This document shows, in pieces, positions 1-9,107 of a stretch of DNA of 35,232 bases. This stretch comes from Luteimonas abyssi (GTDB lineage Bacteria; Pseudomonadota; Gammaproteobacteria; Xanthomonadales; Xanthomonadaceae): the NCBI RefSeq assembly GCF_001482195.1, contig NZ_KQ759763.1:846016-881247 (forward strand). Direction: 5' to 3'. The notes below the pieces were generated by a model that saw only the letters and a list, made by a program, of their open reading frames with translations, did no database searches and was not told the DNA's origin. The stretch's first letter is position 1. Each line of letters starts with the position of its first letter. Position numbers and translations under genes: made by a program.

Positions 1-7
1 TCCGTAA

Positions 8-913
8 GGTGCGTCGGCTGCGTGGGAGCGGGTCCGGCAGGCGCCGGCGCGCGAGGGTGCGTGGGCGCCCTGGGTCGAAGCGGAGGGCCTGCGCGCCGGC
101 GACATCGTCGTCGACGCGACGGCCAGCGACAGCGTGGGCGGCTGGCATAGTGAATGGCTCGGTCGCGGTGTCCACGTGGTCACCGCGAACAAGCTGGGCA
201 ATGGCGGCGATCTCGCCCGTGCCCAGGCGATCGACGAAGCGCGGCTGGCGGGCCACGCGCACTACGGCGATGCGGCCACGGTGGGCGCAGGATTGCCGGT
301 CTTGCGTACGCTGCGTGCCCTGGTCGCGGGCGGCGACCGGATCCGTGCGATCGAAGGCATCCTGTCGGGATCGCTGGCCTGGTTGCTCGACCGGTACGAC
401 GACAGCCGCCCGTTTTCCGATCTGGTGCGCGAGGCGCGGACGCTGGGCTACACCGAGCCCGATCCGAGGGTGGATCTGTGCGGCGACGATGTGCGGCGCA
501 AGCTGGTCATCCTCGCGCGTGCGGCCGGCGTACGGCTGGAAGCGCATCACGTGCGGGTCGAATCGCTGGTGCCGGCGGCGCTGGCCGCGGCCGGCGACGA
601 CGCGCTGGATGCTGCGCTGACCGCGCTCGACGCGCCGGTGCGCGAGCGCTTTCTGCAGGCGCATCGCAGCGGGGCGAAGTTGCGGTTCGTCGCCCGGTTC
701 GACGCCGACGGCGCGCAGGTCGGTCTGCGGGCATTGCCGCCCACCCATCCGCTGTGCGCAGGGCAGGGGACCGACAATCGGGTCGCGATCCACAGTTGCC
801 GCTACGACGAGCAGCCGCTGGTGATCCAGGGGCCGGGCGCCGGGGCGGAAGTCACCGCGGCCGCCTTGCTGGACGATGTGCTGACCGTCGTGGAGAGCCG
901 CGCCCGGGCCTGA
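8..913 (+). CDS. hom: Homoserine dehydrogenase, 5'-truncated by the window edge
   Basis: This encodes the catalytic and C-terminal part of an NAD(P)-dependent homoserine dehydrogenase, which reduces aspartate semialdehyde to homoserine in threonine/methionine synthesis. Visible motifs are the end of the Rossmann domain (VDATASD, then HVVTANK at about nt 170-190), the family signature GILSGSLAWLL, and GYTEPDPRVDL with the catalytic-site Asp and Lys region (DDVRRKLVILAR). These closely resemble the dehydrogenase half of E. coli ThrA/MetL. About 90-100 N-terminal residues (the nucleotide-binding GxGxxG region) lie outside the window. No aspartokinase domain is visible. In Xanthomonadaceae a stand-alone dehydrogenase often follows metX and metB, but that cannot be tested here. 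Oddity: reading back in frame, a TAA at 5-7 interrupts the frame, so the gene is either broken or affected by a sequence error at the edge. The frame is given from just after that stop. A GTG at 134 is an unlikely true start because it would remove the cofactor domain. Confidence 0.8.
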   Translation, partial: GASAAWERVRQAPAREGAWAPWVEAEGLRAGDIVVDATASDSVGGWHSEWLGRGVHVVTANKLGNGGDLARAQAIDEARLAGHAHYGDAATVGAGLPVLRTLRALVAGGDRIRAIEGILSGSLAWLLDRYDDSRPFSDLVREARTLGYTEPDPRVDLCGDDVRRKLVILARAAGVRLEAHHVRVESLVPAALAAAGDDALDAALTALDAPVRERFLQAHRSGAKLRFVARFDADGAQVGLRALPPTHPLCAGQGTDNRVAIHSCRYDEQPLVIQGPGAGAEVTAAALLDDVLTVVESRARA

Positions 914-1000
914 GCCCGTGGAACCGGGGGCCTGGCCGTCTCGACGGGGCCGGGCACACCGGACATGCCGCGCGGTGTGCGTCTTAGCCGTCGGTGAGGA

Positions 1001-1507
1001 TCAGGTGTCCAGCAGGGCCTCGTACAGCCGGCGGTCTTCATCCGAGAAGCAGCAGAACACGACACGTTCGATCCCGTCCACTGCCGGCAGCGTGTCGCGC
1101 ACGGTGGTCACCGCGATCCGTGCCGCGGCGGCCTTCGGGTAGCCGTACACGCCGGTGCTGATCGCCGGGAACGCCAGACTGCGCAGGCCGGCGCCCGCGG
1201 CGACCTCGAGACTGCGGCGATAGCACGCCGCCAGCAGCTCCGGCTCATCGGCGTCGCCGCCGTACCAGATCGGCCCGACGGTGTGGATGACGTGGCCGGC
1301 GGGCAGGCCGTGCCCGCCGGTGAGTTTGGCATCGCCGGTGTCGCAGCCACCGAGCAGACGGCATTCGGCGAGCAGCCCCGGACCTGCGGCGCGATGGATC
1401 GCGCCGTCCACGCCGCTGCCGCCAAGCAAACTCTTGTTGGCGGCATTGACGATGGCATCGAGCGCCAGCGTGGTGATGTCGGCGCGCACGACCTCCAACG
1501 CGGTCAC
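1001..1507 (-). CDS. Macro-domain O-acetyl-ADP-ribose deacetylase (YmdB-like)
   Basis: A single macro domain of about 168 residues fills the protein. It should bind ADP-ribose and hydrolyse O-acetyl-ADP-ribose or remove mono-ADP-ribose, like E. coli YmdB. Diagnostic segments are the ADP-ribose loop [20 protein letters not shown] near residue 21, [22 protein letters not shown] in mid-protein and the phosphate loop [10 protein letters not shown]. The GTG at 1507 is chosen as start because homologues begin just before the beta-strand leading into RADIT, and because it overlaps the stop of the upstream hydrolase gene as GTGA (1504-1507). That implies translational coupling. Longer upstream readings in this frame run inside the hydrolase gene and are spurious. 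The gene converges on the homoserine dehydrogenase gene with an 87-nt gap. Confidence 0.9.
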   Translation of the reverse strand: MTALEVVRADITTLALDAIVNAANKSLLGGSGVDGAIHRAAGPGLLAECRLLGGCDTGDAKLTGGHGLPAGHVIHTVGPIWYGGDADEPELLAACYRRSLEVAAGAGLRSLAFPAISTGVYGYPKAAAARIAVTTVRDTLPAVDGIERVVFCCFSDEDRRLYEALLDT

Positions 1508-2526
1508 GGGCGTGGCGTCGCGAGCGCGTCGAGCAGGGCGCGTTCGAAGCGTTCGGGCGCTTCCACCTGCGGCGAGTGACCCAGATCGTCGAACGCGACC
1601 AGGGTCGCGCCGGGGATCGCTTCGGCGGCGCGTCGGCCCAGCGCGGGATAGTCGCCCAGTGTCCGCCTCAACGCCTCGGGTGCGCGGTCGCGGCCGATCG
1701 CGGTGCGGTCCTTCTGTCCGATGAACAGCGTGGTCGGTACGGCAATCGCGCCGAACTCGTGCACCACCGGCTGGTTGAACACCATGTCCGAGGTCAGGGC
1801 CTGGTTCCACGCAACGGCCTCGCCGCCGGGACCTGCGTACATCCCGGCCAGCATGTCCACCCAGCGGGTGTACTCGGGACGCCATTGCCCGTTGTAGTAG
1901 ACGTCGAGCTGGTAGGCCCGGATCGAGTCGACGGTGGTCCGGCGCTCGCCGGCGAACCACGCATCCACGTCCTGCCAGGGCACGCCGAGGGATTTCCAGT
2001 CTTCCAGACCGATCGGGTTGACCAGGGCGAGGTGTTCGACGGTATCCGGGTACTGCAGGGCATAGCGCACGGCCAGCATGCCGCCCATCGAATGGCCGAC
2101 GACGGCGGCCCGGTCGATGCCCAGATTCGCCAGCAACGCGCGGGTGTTGGCTGCGAGCTGGGCGAACGAGAACTGGTAGCGGTCGGGTTTGTCCGATTTG
2201 CAGAAGCCCACCTGGTCGGGAGCGATCACCCGGTAGCCGGCGCCCGTCAAGGCGTCGATCGTCGAGTCCCAGGTGGCGGCGCAGAAGTTCTTGCCATGCA
2301 GGAGCAGCACGCTGCGCCCGTTTGGGGATGCGGTGGGTGCGACATCGAGATAGGCCATCTCCAGCGCCTGCCGTTGCGACTCGAACGCGAATGTCTCGAC
2401 CGGATATGGGTAGGTGAAGCCCTCGAGTCGGGGGCCGAAGGTCTGCGGCGCCTCGTGGGCCGACAGCAGGGTGGGGATGAGCAGCAGGGTGGCGGCGAGC
2501 GTGCGCAGCGACAGGCATGCAGTCAT
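1504..2526 (-). CDS. Exported alpha/beta-fold hydrolase
   Basis: 340 residues. An N-terminal signal peptide (basic start, hydrophobic [14 protein letters not shown], cleavage near SAHEA) predicts export to the periplasm or beyond. The mature part is a classic alpha/beta hydrolase. It shows the oxyanion segment LLLHGKNF, the nucleophile elbow GHSMGG (Ser near residue 160), the strand with the acid ([12 protein letters not shown]) and the late histidine in DDLGHSPQ. The substrate cannot be read from sequence; family members include esterases, haloalkane/epoxide-type hydrolases and proline iminopeptidase-like enzymes. The ATG at 2526 is preferred because it begins the signal peptide and has a GGAG six bases upstream; a 90-residue longer reading has neither. 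It is first in a two-gene unit with the macro-domain gene. Confidence 0.85.
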   Translation of the reverse strand: MTACLSLRTLAATLLLIPTLLSAHEAPQTFGPRLEGFTYPYPVETFAFESQRQALEMAYLDVAPTASPNGRSVLLLHGKNFCAATWDSTIDALTGAGYRVIAPDQVGFCKSDKPDRYQFSFAQLAANTRALLANLGIDRAAVVGHSMGGMLAVRYALQYPDTVEHLALVNPIGLEDWKSLGVPWQDVDAWFAGERRTTVDSIRAYQLDVYYNGQWRPEYTRWVDMLAGMYAGPGGEAVAWNQALTSDMVFNQPVVHEFGAIAVPTTLFIGQKDRTAIGRDRAPEALRRTLGDYPALGRRAAEAIPGATLVAFDDLGHSPQVEAPERFERALLDALATPRP

Positions 2527-2555
2527 GGCGGCTCCGGGGAAAAGCGGACGGCAAT

Positions 2556-2573
2556 CGGCAGGATAGCCTGCCG
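2556..2573. repeat. Inverted repeat before the hydrolase gene
   Basis: Perfect 7-bp inverted repeat, CGGCAGG (2556-2562) and CCTGCCG (2567-2573), with a 4-base loop. On the minus strand it overlaps a possible -10 box, TATCCT (2560-2565), 34 bases before the hydrolase ATG. It could be an operator over the promoter or simply a small hairpin. The rest of 2574-2790 shows no gene or other clear signal. Confidence 0.4.
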
Positions 2574-2795
2574 TCGGCGCCGCGGCAGGCAGGCCTGCGG
2601 AGGGCGGCGTCGTGGACGCACCTTTGCCCATGGATGGGGCATGTGGACCATCGGATGGCAGCGCTGCCGGGTCCGCCGATGAGACGGCTGGCGTCCGGGG
2701 AGCGCAGGTGGGACGCCTGCGGCGAGGCGGTGAGACGACCGTCCAGCAAGCGCCGACCAGCCGACATCGAGACGTTGTCCGTAGAGGGACTTGAA

Positions 2796-2868
2796 TGACC
2801 AACGTTGTCAGGCGTGGTTTGTGATCGGCTGTTCAAATCGGATATTCAGTCGTTGACAACGATGTCAA
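2796..2868 (+). promoter_or_regulatory. Two NagR/LacI-type operator-like palindromes before the chitinase gene
   Basis: Two related palindromes lie 150-220 bases upstream of the chitinase start. The downstream one is TTGACAACGATGTCAA (2853-2868), with perfect 6-bp arms around a 4-base centre. The upstream one, TGACCAACGTTGTCA (2796-2810), carries the same half-sites with one extra base. A third weaker half-site, ACGTTGTC, lies at 2772-2779. The pattern TGACA-RCGY-TGTCA is, from memory, the operator type described for LacI-family NagR regulators of N-acetylglucosamine genes in Shewanella and Xanthomonadales. The downstream site also contains a TTGACA (2853-2858) that could serve as a -35 box, although no good -10 follows at 17 bases. 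Control of chitinase by N-acetylglucosamine is therefore an inference. Confidence 0.6.
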
Positions 2869-3016
2869 ATAGGTCGAAAGGTCGACGTGCCGGTCCGGGT
2901 AGATCGCCCGATGCCGGCCGCCTCCCCCAGGCAAAGGGTTACGCCATCGGACGGCAGGGGATCGCCGACCGTCCCCGGCCTGCCCCCGCAGGCCCAGTCG
3001 CCAAGGAGAAACCGCG

Positions 3017-5077
3017 ATGTCCCGCAGAACCGCAAGCCTCGTGTTGTGCCTGCTGACGTGTCCGGTGTGGAGTTCGGCCGTCGCACAGGATGCAAGTTGT
3101 TCGGGCGTTCCCGCGTGGAACGCCGGTACCGTCTATCAGCCAGGGGATCGATTGACCTACGCGGACCGGCTGTACGAGGCCCGCATCCAGATCTGGAACG
3201 CGCCGCCGACGCATTGCACGACATGCGGCTGGTACGAAGACCTCGGTGCCTGCGGCGTGCCGGGCGGCGACAACCAGCCGCCCTCGGTATCGCTGACCGC
3301 GCCCCAGTCCGGCGCCACCTTCGCGGCAGGGGCCGCGATCACCATCACTGCCGATGCCACCGATGCCGACGGCCAGGTCGCACAGGTGGAGTTCTTTGCC
3401 AACGGCGTATCGCTCGGCGTCGACACCAGCGCCCCGTACAGTCTGTCGTGGAGCGACGCGACGATCGGCGCACATGTGCTCGGCGCAGTGGCCACCGACG
3501 ACGACGGCGCGACGGCGCAGGCGTCGACGGTGTCGATCACGGTCGATGCCGGCCCGACCGACGACGACACGCCGCCCAGCATCCCGACCGGTCTGCAGGC
3601 CACCGCCAGCACCGCGGCCAGCATCACCCTCGCGTGGGAGGCTTCGCAGGACAACGCGGGCGGCAGTGGCGTCGCCGGTTACGATGTCTATCGCAACGGC
3701 AACCTGGTGGGCTCGCCCACGTCCACCGGCTATACCGACGGTGCGCTCAAGGCCGACACCGCCTACACCTATCGTGTCCGCGCGCGCGACAACGCCGGCA
3801 ATGCGTCCGACGCCAGCCCCGAAGTCGTGGCCAGCACCGCTCCGGCCGGCAGTGGTGGCGACGGCGGCAAGTACGTCATCGGTTACTTCACCCAGTGGGG
3901 CATCTACGGCCGCAACTACCAGGTCCGCGATATCGAGACCAGCGGTTCGGCCCAGCACCTGACCCACATCAACTATGCGTTCGGCAACGTCCGCAACAAT
4001 GTCTGCGAGGTGGGCGTGACCCAGCCGGCCGACCCCAACACCGGGGCCGGTGGCGATGCCTTCGCCGACTACACCAAGGCGTTCTCCGCGGCCGAAAGCG
4101 TGGATGGGCAGGCCGATACCTGGGATCAGGCCCTGCGCGGCAACTGGAACCAGTTGCGCAAGCTCAAGGACCGGCACGACGGCCTGAAGGTGTTGATCTC
4201 GCTGGGCGGCTGGACGTGGTCGCGCGGGTTCTCCGAAGCCGCGCGTCCCGAGAACCGCGAAGCGTTCGTGGCGTCGTGCATCGATGCCTACATCCACGGC
4301 AACCTGCCGGTCACCGATGGTGCCGGTGGTGCGGGCGCGGCGGCCGGTGTGTTCGACGGGATCGATCTCGACTGGGAGTATCCGGTGGCCTGCGGTCTGG
4401 CCTGCGGGACCCCGGCCGATCGCGAGAACTTCAACGCGCTGGTGGCCGAGTTCCGTCGCCAACTCGACGCGGTACGACCGGGCCTGCTGTTGACCGTGGC
4501 GGTAGGCGCGGGCGTGGACAAGATCCGGGTGACCGATCCGGACCAGTACCACCAGTACCTGGATTACATCAACGTGATGACCTACGACTTCCACGGTGCG
4601 TGGGCGTCGCAGACCAACCATCACTCCGCGCTGTTCGATTCGCCGAACGACCCGTCGACCGGCGATGAGGCGTTCTACAACAGCAATGACGCCATCCAGG
4701 CCTTCCTCGACCTCGGCGTGCCGGCGTCCAAGCTCAACCTGGGCATCGGCTTCTACGGCCGCGGCTGGACCGGTGTGTCGTCGACCAACAACGGCCTCTA
4801 CCAGAGCGGCAGCGCCGCGCCGGGGACCTACGAGGCGGGCATCGAGGACTACAAGGTGATCCAGACCCGTCCGGGCACCGTGTACACCGATGCGCAGGCC
4901 GGGGCGACCTGGAAGTACGACGGCAACACGTTCTGGTCGTACGACAGCCCGGCGATGGTGGCCGAGAAGATGGAGTACGTGAACGTCCAGGGCCTGGGCG
5001 GCGCGTTCTTCTGGGAGTTCAGCGGCGACGATGCGGACGCGACCCTGGTCCGGGCCATCGCCGACAACCTGGATTGA
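3017..5077 (+). CDS. Secreted multidomain GH18 chitinase
   Basis: 686 residues, predicted to be secreted and to cleave beta-1,4 N-acetylglucosamine linkages in chitin. Domain order: signal peptide (1-24, ending SAVAQ); CBM5/12-type chitin-binding domain (about 28-78: AWNAGTVYQPGDRLTY, WNAPP, CGWYEDLGAC); bacterial Ig-like domain (about 85-178, APQSGATF, VEFFANGVSLG); fibronectin type III domain (about 185-280, YDVYRNG, YTYRVRARD); then a GH18 barrel (about 290-686). The GH18 signature DGIDLDWE gives Asp447, Asp450, Asp452 and the catalytic acid Glu454; MTYDFHGAW forms the later active-site strand. The start is supported by AAGGAGA at 3003-3009, eight bases before the ATG. The gene stands alone, with operator-like palindromes upstream and a hairpin 12 bases after the stop. 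The function is clear; the exact substrate range (endo or exo action) is not. Confidence 0.95.
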   Translation: MSRRTASLVLCLLTCPVWSSAVAQDASCSGVPAWNAGTVYQPGDRLTYADRLYEARIQIWNAPPTHCTTCGWYEDLGACGVPGGDNQPPSVSLTAPQSGATFAAGAAITITADATDADGQVAQVEFFANGVSLGVDTSAPYSLSWSDATIGAHVLGAVATDDDGATAQASTVSITVDAGPTDDDTPPSIPTGLQATASTAASITLAWEASQDNAGGSGVAGYDVYRNGNLVGSPTSTGYTDGALKADTAYTYRVRARDNAGNASDASPEVVASTAPAGSGGDGGKYVIGYFTQWGIYGRNYQVRDIETSGSAQHLTHINYAFGNVRNNVCEVGVTQPADPNTGAGGDAFADYTKAFSAAESVDGQADTWDQALRGNWNQLRKLKDRHDGLKVLISLGGWTWSRGFSEAARPENREAFVASCIDAYIHGNLPVTDGAGGAGAAAGVFDGIDLDWEYPVACGLACGTPADRENFNALVAEFRRQLDAVRPGLLLTVAVGAGVDKIRVTDPDQYHQYLDYINVMTYDFHGAWASQTNHHSALFDSPNDPSTGDEAFYNSNDAIQAFLDLGVPASKLNLGIGFYGRGWTGVSSTNNGLYQSGSAAPGTYEAGIEDYKVIQTRPGTVYTDAQAGATWKYDGNTFWSYDSPAMVAEKMEYVNVQGLGGAFFWEFSGDDADATLVRAIADNLD

Positions 5078-5088
5078 TGCACGAAAAC

Positions 5089-5116
5089 ACGCGGCGCCGC
5101 TGAGGCGGCGTCGCGT
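5089..5116. terminator. Bidirectional terminator-like hairpin between chitinase and sdaA
   Basis: Arms 5089-5100 and 5105-5116 form a 12-bp GC-rich stem with one imperfect pair and a TGAG loop, lying between two convergent genes. An A-rich run (5084-5087) on its left gives GTGTTTTC on the minus-strand transcript after the stem, so it suits termination of sdaA transcripts best. On the plus side the following sequence is only moderately T-rich. Confidence 0.5.
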
Positions 5117-5200
5117 GTCGTCGCTTCCTGACTTCTTCGCTTCCTACCGGGGATCGAACTCCGGCCGACCGGCAGGATGTCCCCGTTCATGGGGGCATGT

Positions 5201-6583
<1,383 letters not shown>

Positions 6584-6589
6584 CGCGCT

Positions 6590-6595
6590 ATTCTA
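6590..6595 (-). promoter_or_regulatory. -10-like box TAGAAT directly before sdaA
   Basis: TAGAAT on the minus strand, five of six bases matching TATAAT, ends six bases before the sdaA ATG at 6583. Transcription starting 6-8 bases downstream would begin at or next to the start codon. No convincing -35 hexamer is visible. Confidence 0.5.
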
Positions 6596-6641
6596 CGTGG
6601 CCGCGCTGTCTCCAGCGTATCCGGCCACCGTGCTCCCGCGT

Positions 6642-6878
6642 ATGCCCGAAGCGACCCCGCTGCAGTTGTTCCAACGCGATCATTGCCCGCTGTGCGACCG
6701 GGCCCTGGCGGTGCTGGCCGAGGCGCGGGCGCCCGATTTCGACACCATCTGGATCGACGATGACGCGGCCCTCGAGACGCGATACGGACATCGTGTCCCG
6801 GTCCTGCGCGTATCCGACGGGCGCGAACTCGACTGGCCGTTCGACGCACCGACGCTTCGCCGGTTCATCTCGGCGTAG
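6642..6878 (+). CDS. Small glutaredoxin-like protein (DUF836 family)
   Basis: 78 residues, a compact thioredoxin-fold protein. A CPLC motif (Cys15-Cys18) follows the first strand (LQLFQRDHC), and the cis-proline loop is HRVPVLRV, with the expected glutaredoxin-like ending. The family (PF05768) is thought to perform thiol-disulfide exchange, but the physiological partner is unknown. The ATG at 6642 is preferred because it starts just before the first beta-strand; a longer reading from 6570 would overlap the sdaA start on the other strand and add a segment untypical of the family. The gene is divergent from sdaA across about 58 bases. After its stop, about 138 bases (6879-7016) hold no gene I can support. 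Confidence 0.82.
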   Translation: MPEATPLQLFQRDHCPLCDRALAVLAEARAPDFDTIWIDDDAALETRYGHRVPVLRVSDGRELDWPFDAPTLRRFISA

Positions 6879-7016
6879 GTGCGGCCTCTGGTCCGGCGCG
6901 GCGTACGCGGCTGCGTGCGGTGCCGATGCGGGTGCGTCCGATGCGGTGCAAGCCCCCGGGCGCGCGCGTTCGATGCCGCTTCGGAGATGTGAACCGAAGC
7001 GGACCTGCAGACGGCG

Positions 7017-7565
7017 TCAGGGAGCCGGGGCGAGCACGACCCTGGTGCTGACGGAAATGTCGTCGGGAATGATCGAGGTGCTGGCCCATTCGCCGCTGCC
7101 GATGCCGAACGCCAGGCGCGGTACGGTGGCGCGGCCCGAGAGCACGGGCTGCTCGCCGGGGGTCCAGGTGAAGGTCAGGGTGACCGGCTGCTGCACGCCA
7201 TGCAGGTCCAGCGTGCCGTCGGCTGCGAAGCGACCGTCGTCGAGCGCGCGGAAACCGTGTGCGGTGTAGCGAGCCGTGGCGAAGCGGGCGACGTCGAGGA
7301 AGGACGGGCCGCGCATTTCCGGGTCGTAATCTGGATTGTTGGTGGTGGCGGTGGCGAGCGGGATGCTCACCTCGAGACGTCCCGCTTCGGGTTGGGCCGG
7401 ATCGAAACTCAGCGTGGTCCGAAAGCCGGGAAAGTGACCGGTGAAGGGCTGACCCTGGTAGGTGCCGGCGAAGACGAGGCTGGAGCCGCGGGTCTGGACG
7501 TAGTCGGCGGCGGCCACCGGCAGCGTCAGGGCGATCAGGACGAAGGCGAGCAGGAACTTAGGCAT
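7017..7565 (-). CDS. YceI-family periplasmic lipocalin-like protein (downstream copy)
   Basis: 182 residues with a short signal peptide (MPKFLLAFVLIALTLPVAAA) and one YceI domain, an extended beta-barrel that binds long polyprenyl chains in characterised homologues. Typical features are the opening strand with VFAGTYQGQPFTGHFPGF, the SIPLATATTNNPDYD segment, FLDVARFATARYTAHGF, and the closing SGEWAS / ISVSTRVVL strand. The start overlaps the end of the cytochrome b561 gene by 8 bases (7558-7565), so it is last in a three-gene operon. The pairing with cytochrome b561 suggests a role around isoprenoid quinone or membrane redox chemistry; this is inference from recurrent neighbourhoods. No terminator was seen downstream. 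Confidence 0.9.
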   Translation of the reverse strand: MPKFLLAFVLIALTLPVAAADYVQTRGSSLVFAGTYQGQPFTGHFPGFRTTLSFDPAQPEAGRLEVSIPLATATTNNPDYDPEMRGPSFLDVARFATARYTAHGFRALDDGRFAADGTLDLHGVQQPVTLTFTWTPGEQPVLSGRATVPRLAFGIGSGEWASTSIIPDDISVSTRVVLAPAP

Positions 7566-8151
7566 GGGGATCCTCGGAGCGGGGAGCGTCGGATGCGGTG
7601 CGCAGCCAGCCGCGCGGCAGCATGCGCGCCAGGGTGGCGTCGCGCTGGAACAGGTGATGCCAGATGGCTGCGCCCGCATGGAGCAGGGCCGTGAGGACCA
7701 GCAGCCAGAACAGCCATTCGTGGGCATTGCGCGCGAGATCGCGCAACGTCGTGTCCGGCGAGGTCAACGGCGGCACGTTGAACAGGCCGAACCACTGCAG
7801 CGGGAAGCCGGCCACGGAATTGAACAGCCAGCCGCTGAGCGGCACCAGGAAGATCAATCCGTACAGCAGCCAGTGCGCGCAGGCGGCCGCGGCGTGCTGC
7901 CAGCCCGGCGTTCCCGGGATCGGGCGCGGCGCCCCGGCCGCGAGACGCCAGCCGAGGCGGATCAGCGCCAACGCCAGCACGGTCAGGCCCAGCGATTTGT
8001 GCAGCGCATACAGTTCGATCTTGGCGATGCTGTTCGGCATCGCGATCATCCGGAGTCCGGACCCGCCCTGGAACAGGATCAGGACGACCACGAGCCAATG
8101 CAGCGCCTGGCTGACCGGACCCCAGCGCTGGGGTGTGTTCTTCAGGGTCAA
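7558..8151 (-). CDS. Cytochrome b561-family membrane protein
   Basis: 197 residues with four hydrophobic helices and the usual pairs of haem-ligand histidines: ALHW in helix 1, LHKSLG at helix 2, AHWLL in helix 3 and NAHEWLFW / LLHAGAAIWHHLF in the last helix. It is expected to be a di-haem inner-membrane electron carrier, probably exchanging electrons with quinone or a periplasmic partner. The start is TTG at 8151, overlapping the preceding gene's stop as TTGA, with AGGA about ten bases upstream. No other start keeps the first helix intact. It sits between two YceI genes with overlaps on both sides, which points to co-translation and joint function. Confidence 0.9.
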   Translation of the reverse strand: MTLKNTPQRWGPVSQALHWLVVVLILFQGGSGLRMIAMPNSIAKIELYALHKSLGLTVLALALIRLGWRLAAGAPRPIPGTPGWQHAAAACAHWLLYGLIFLVPLSGWLFNSVAGFPLQWFGLFNVPPLTSPDTTLRDLARNAHEWLFWLLVLTALLHAGAAIWHHLFQRDATLARMLPRGWLRTASDAPRSEDPHA

Positions 8152-8981
8152 GGGATGTCGTCCTGGCGGGCCGGGGAAGGGGCGGGCGGCGGCAGCGGCG
8201 ACCCGGTGTCGTGTGGGCGGTCGTCCGGCTCCGGATCGGTGGCCTCGTCCGGCTCGACGGGCGGTTCTCCCGCTGCGTCATCGCGCGCGATCTCGATGTC
8301 CGGAGTGGGCGCGCCGTCCGGGATGTCGTCGTCCTCGTCCTCGCCTGCGGGGGCGGGACCCTCCTCGGAAAAACGTGCGCGCCGCGATGCGCCGGCTTCG
8401 GCCTCGATGCGCAATTCGACCGTGTCGCCGATCAGCGACGACCAGGCGTCGATGCCGAAATCGCTGCGGCTCAGCGTGGCGGTGGCGGAAAAGCCCGCCG
8501 TGCGTCGGAACGGCGGCAAGGGATAGCGTTTCAGCGCGTTGAAGCGGACATCCAGGGCGACCGGCCGGGTGGCGCCGCGCAGGCTCAGTTGGCCATGCAC
8601 GAGGAAGCGATCGTCGGCGATCGCCTCGACGTGCTCGGACACGAAGACCGCGTCCGGGTAACGCCCGGTATCGAGCAGTCGGCGCGCACGCACCGCCTCG
8701 TTCCAACGCGCGTCGCCGAAGTCGATGTGTTCGAGCGGGATCCGCGCTTCCAACCGCGCGCTGCCCCAGTTGCCGGGCTCGAAGGCGAGGACGCCGCTGC
8801 TGCCGGACACGGTGCCGAGCGCCTGCGAGTAACCCGCGTGATCGATGGCCAGCATCACCCGGGTGTGCACGGGGTCGAGCGCGTAGCGTTCCATCGCGGC
8901 CAGTGGTGCTGCCGACACACACAGCACGAGACCCCAGCCCAGTTGGAGAATGCGCGTCGACAATGCGGGAAACCGGTACAT
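8148..8981 (-). CDS. YceI-family protein with long acidic proline-rich C-terminal tail
   Basis: 277 residues. A signal peptide (hydrophobic LQLGWGLVLCVSAAPLAA) is followed by a YceI domain (ERYALDPVHTRVMLAIDHAGYSQALG, LEARIPLEHIDFGDARWNEAV, LRGATRPVALDVRFN, DFGIDAWSSLIGDTVEL), the lipocalin-like barrel of isoprenoid-binding proteins. After the domain, roughly the last 75 residues are rich in Asp, Glu and Pro and low in hydrophobic residues, which is unusual for the family and probably disordered. The ATG at 8981 is chosen because it starts the signal peptide and has TAGAAT eight bases upstream; a start 13 codons earlier would span that box. It is first in the YceI - b561 - YceI operon, with a TTGA junction to the next gene. 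Confidence 0.88.
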   Translation of the reverse strand: MYRFPALSTRILQLGWGLVLCVSAAPLAAMERYALDPVHTRVMLAIDHAGYSQALGTVSGSSGVLAFEPGNWGSARLEARIPLEHIDFGDARWNEAVRARRLLDTGRYPDAVFVSEHVEAIADDRFLVHGQLSLRGATRPVALDVRFNALKRYPLPPFRRTAGFSATATLSRSDFGIDAWSSLIGDTVELRIEAEAGASRRARFSEEGPAPAGEDEDDDIPDGAPTPDIEIARDDAAGEPPVEPDEATDPEPDDRPHDTGSPLPPPAPSPARQDDIP

Positions 8982-8989
8982 GGTGGTCG

Positions 8990-8995
8990 ATTCTA
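8990..8995 (-). promoter_or_regulatory. -10-like box TAGAAT before the YceI operon
   Basis: TAGAAT on the minus strand ends eight bases before the ATG at 8981, identical to the box before sdaA and consistent with a very short or absent leader. No strong -35 was found. Confidence 0.45.
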
Positions 8996-9107
8996 GGCCC
9001 AGCCTGCGTCCGAAGCCCATCGCATCGCCGCTTGCGCGGGAAACGCAGCGTTGCGACGATGCGGGTTACCGCCGATCGCGCGGATGTCAGGGGACGTGGT
9101 CGTCAGG

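Noticed and set aside
929..957. Possible hairpin between the convergent homoserine dehydrogenase and macro-domain genes
   Set aside because: The stem needs a 2-base bulge and a G-T pair and has no T-run, so it is too weak to call a terminator.
2574..2800. Several short open frames upstream of the chitinase gene
   Set aside because: They have no ribosome-binding site, no family resemblance and inconsistent codon use; the region is better read as intergenic.
2939..4624. A 561-residue open frame antisense to the chitinase gene
   Set aside because: It has no family motifs and mirrors the chitinase reading frame; the chitinase has a strong ribosome-binding site and full domain content.
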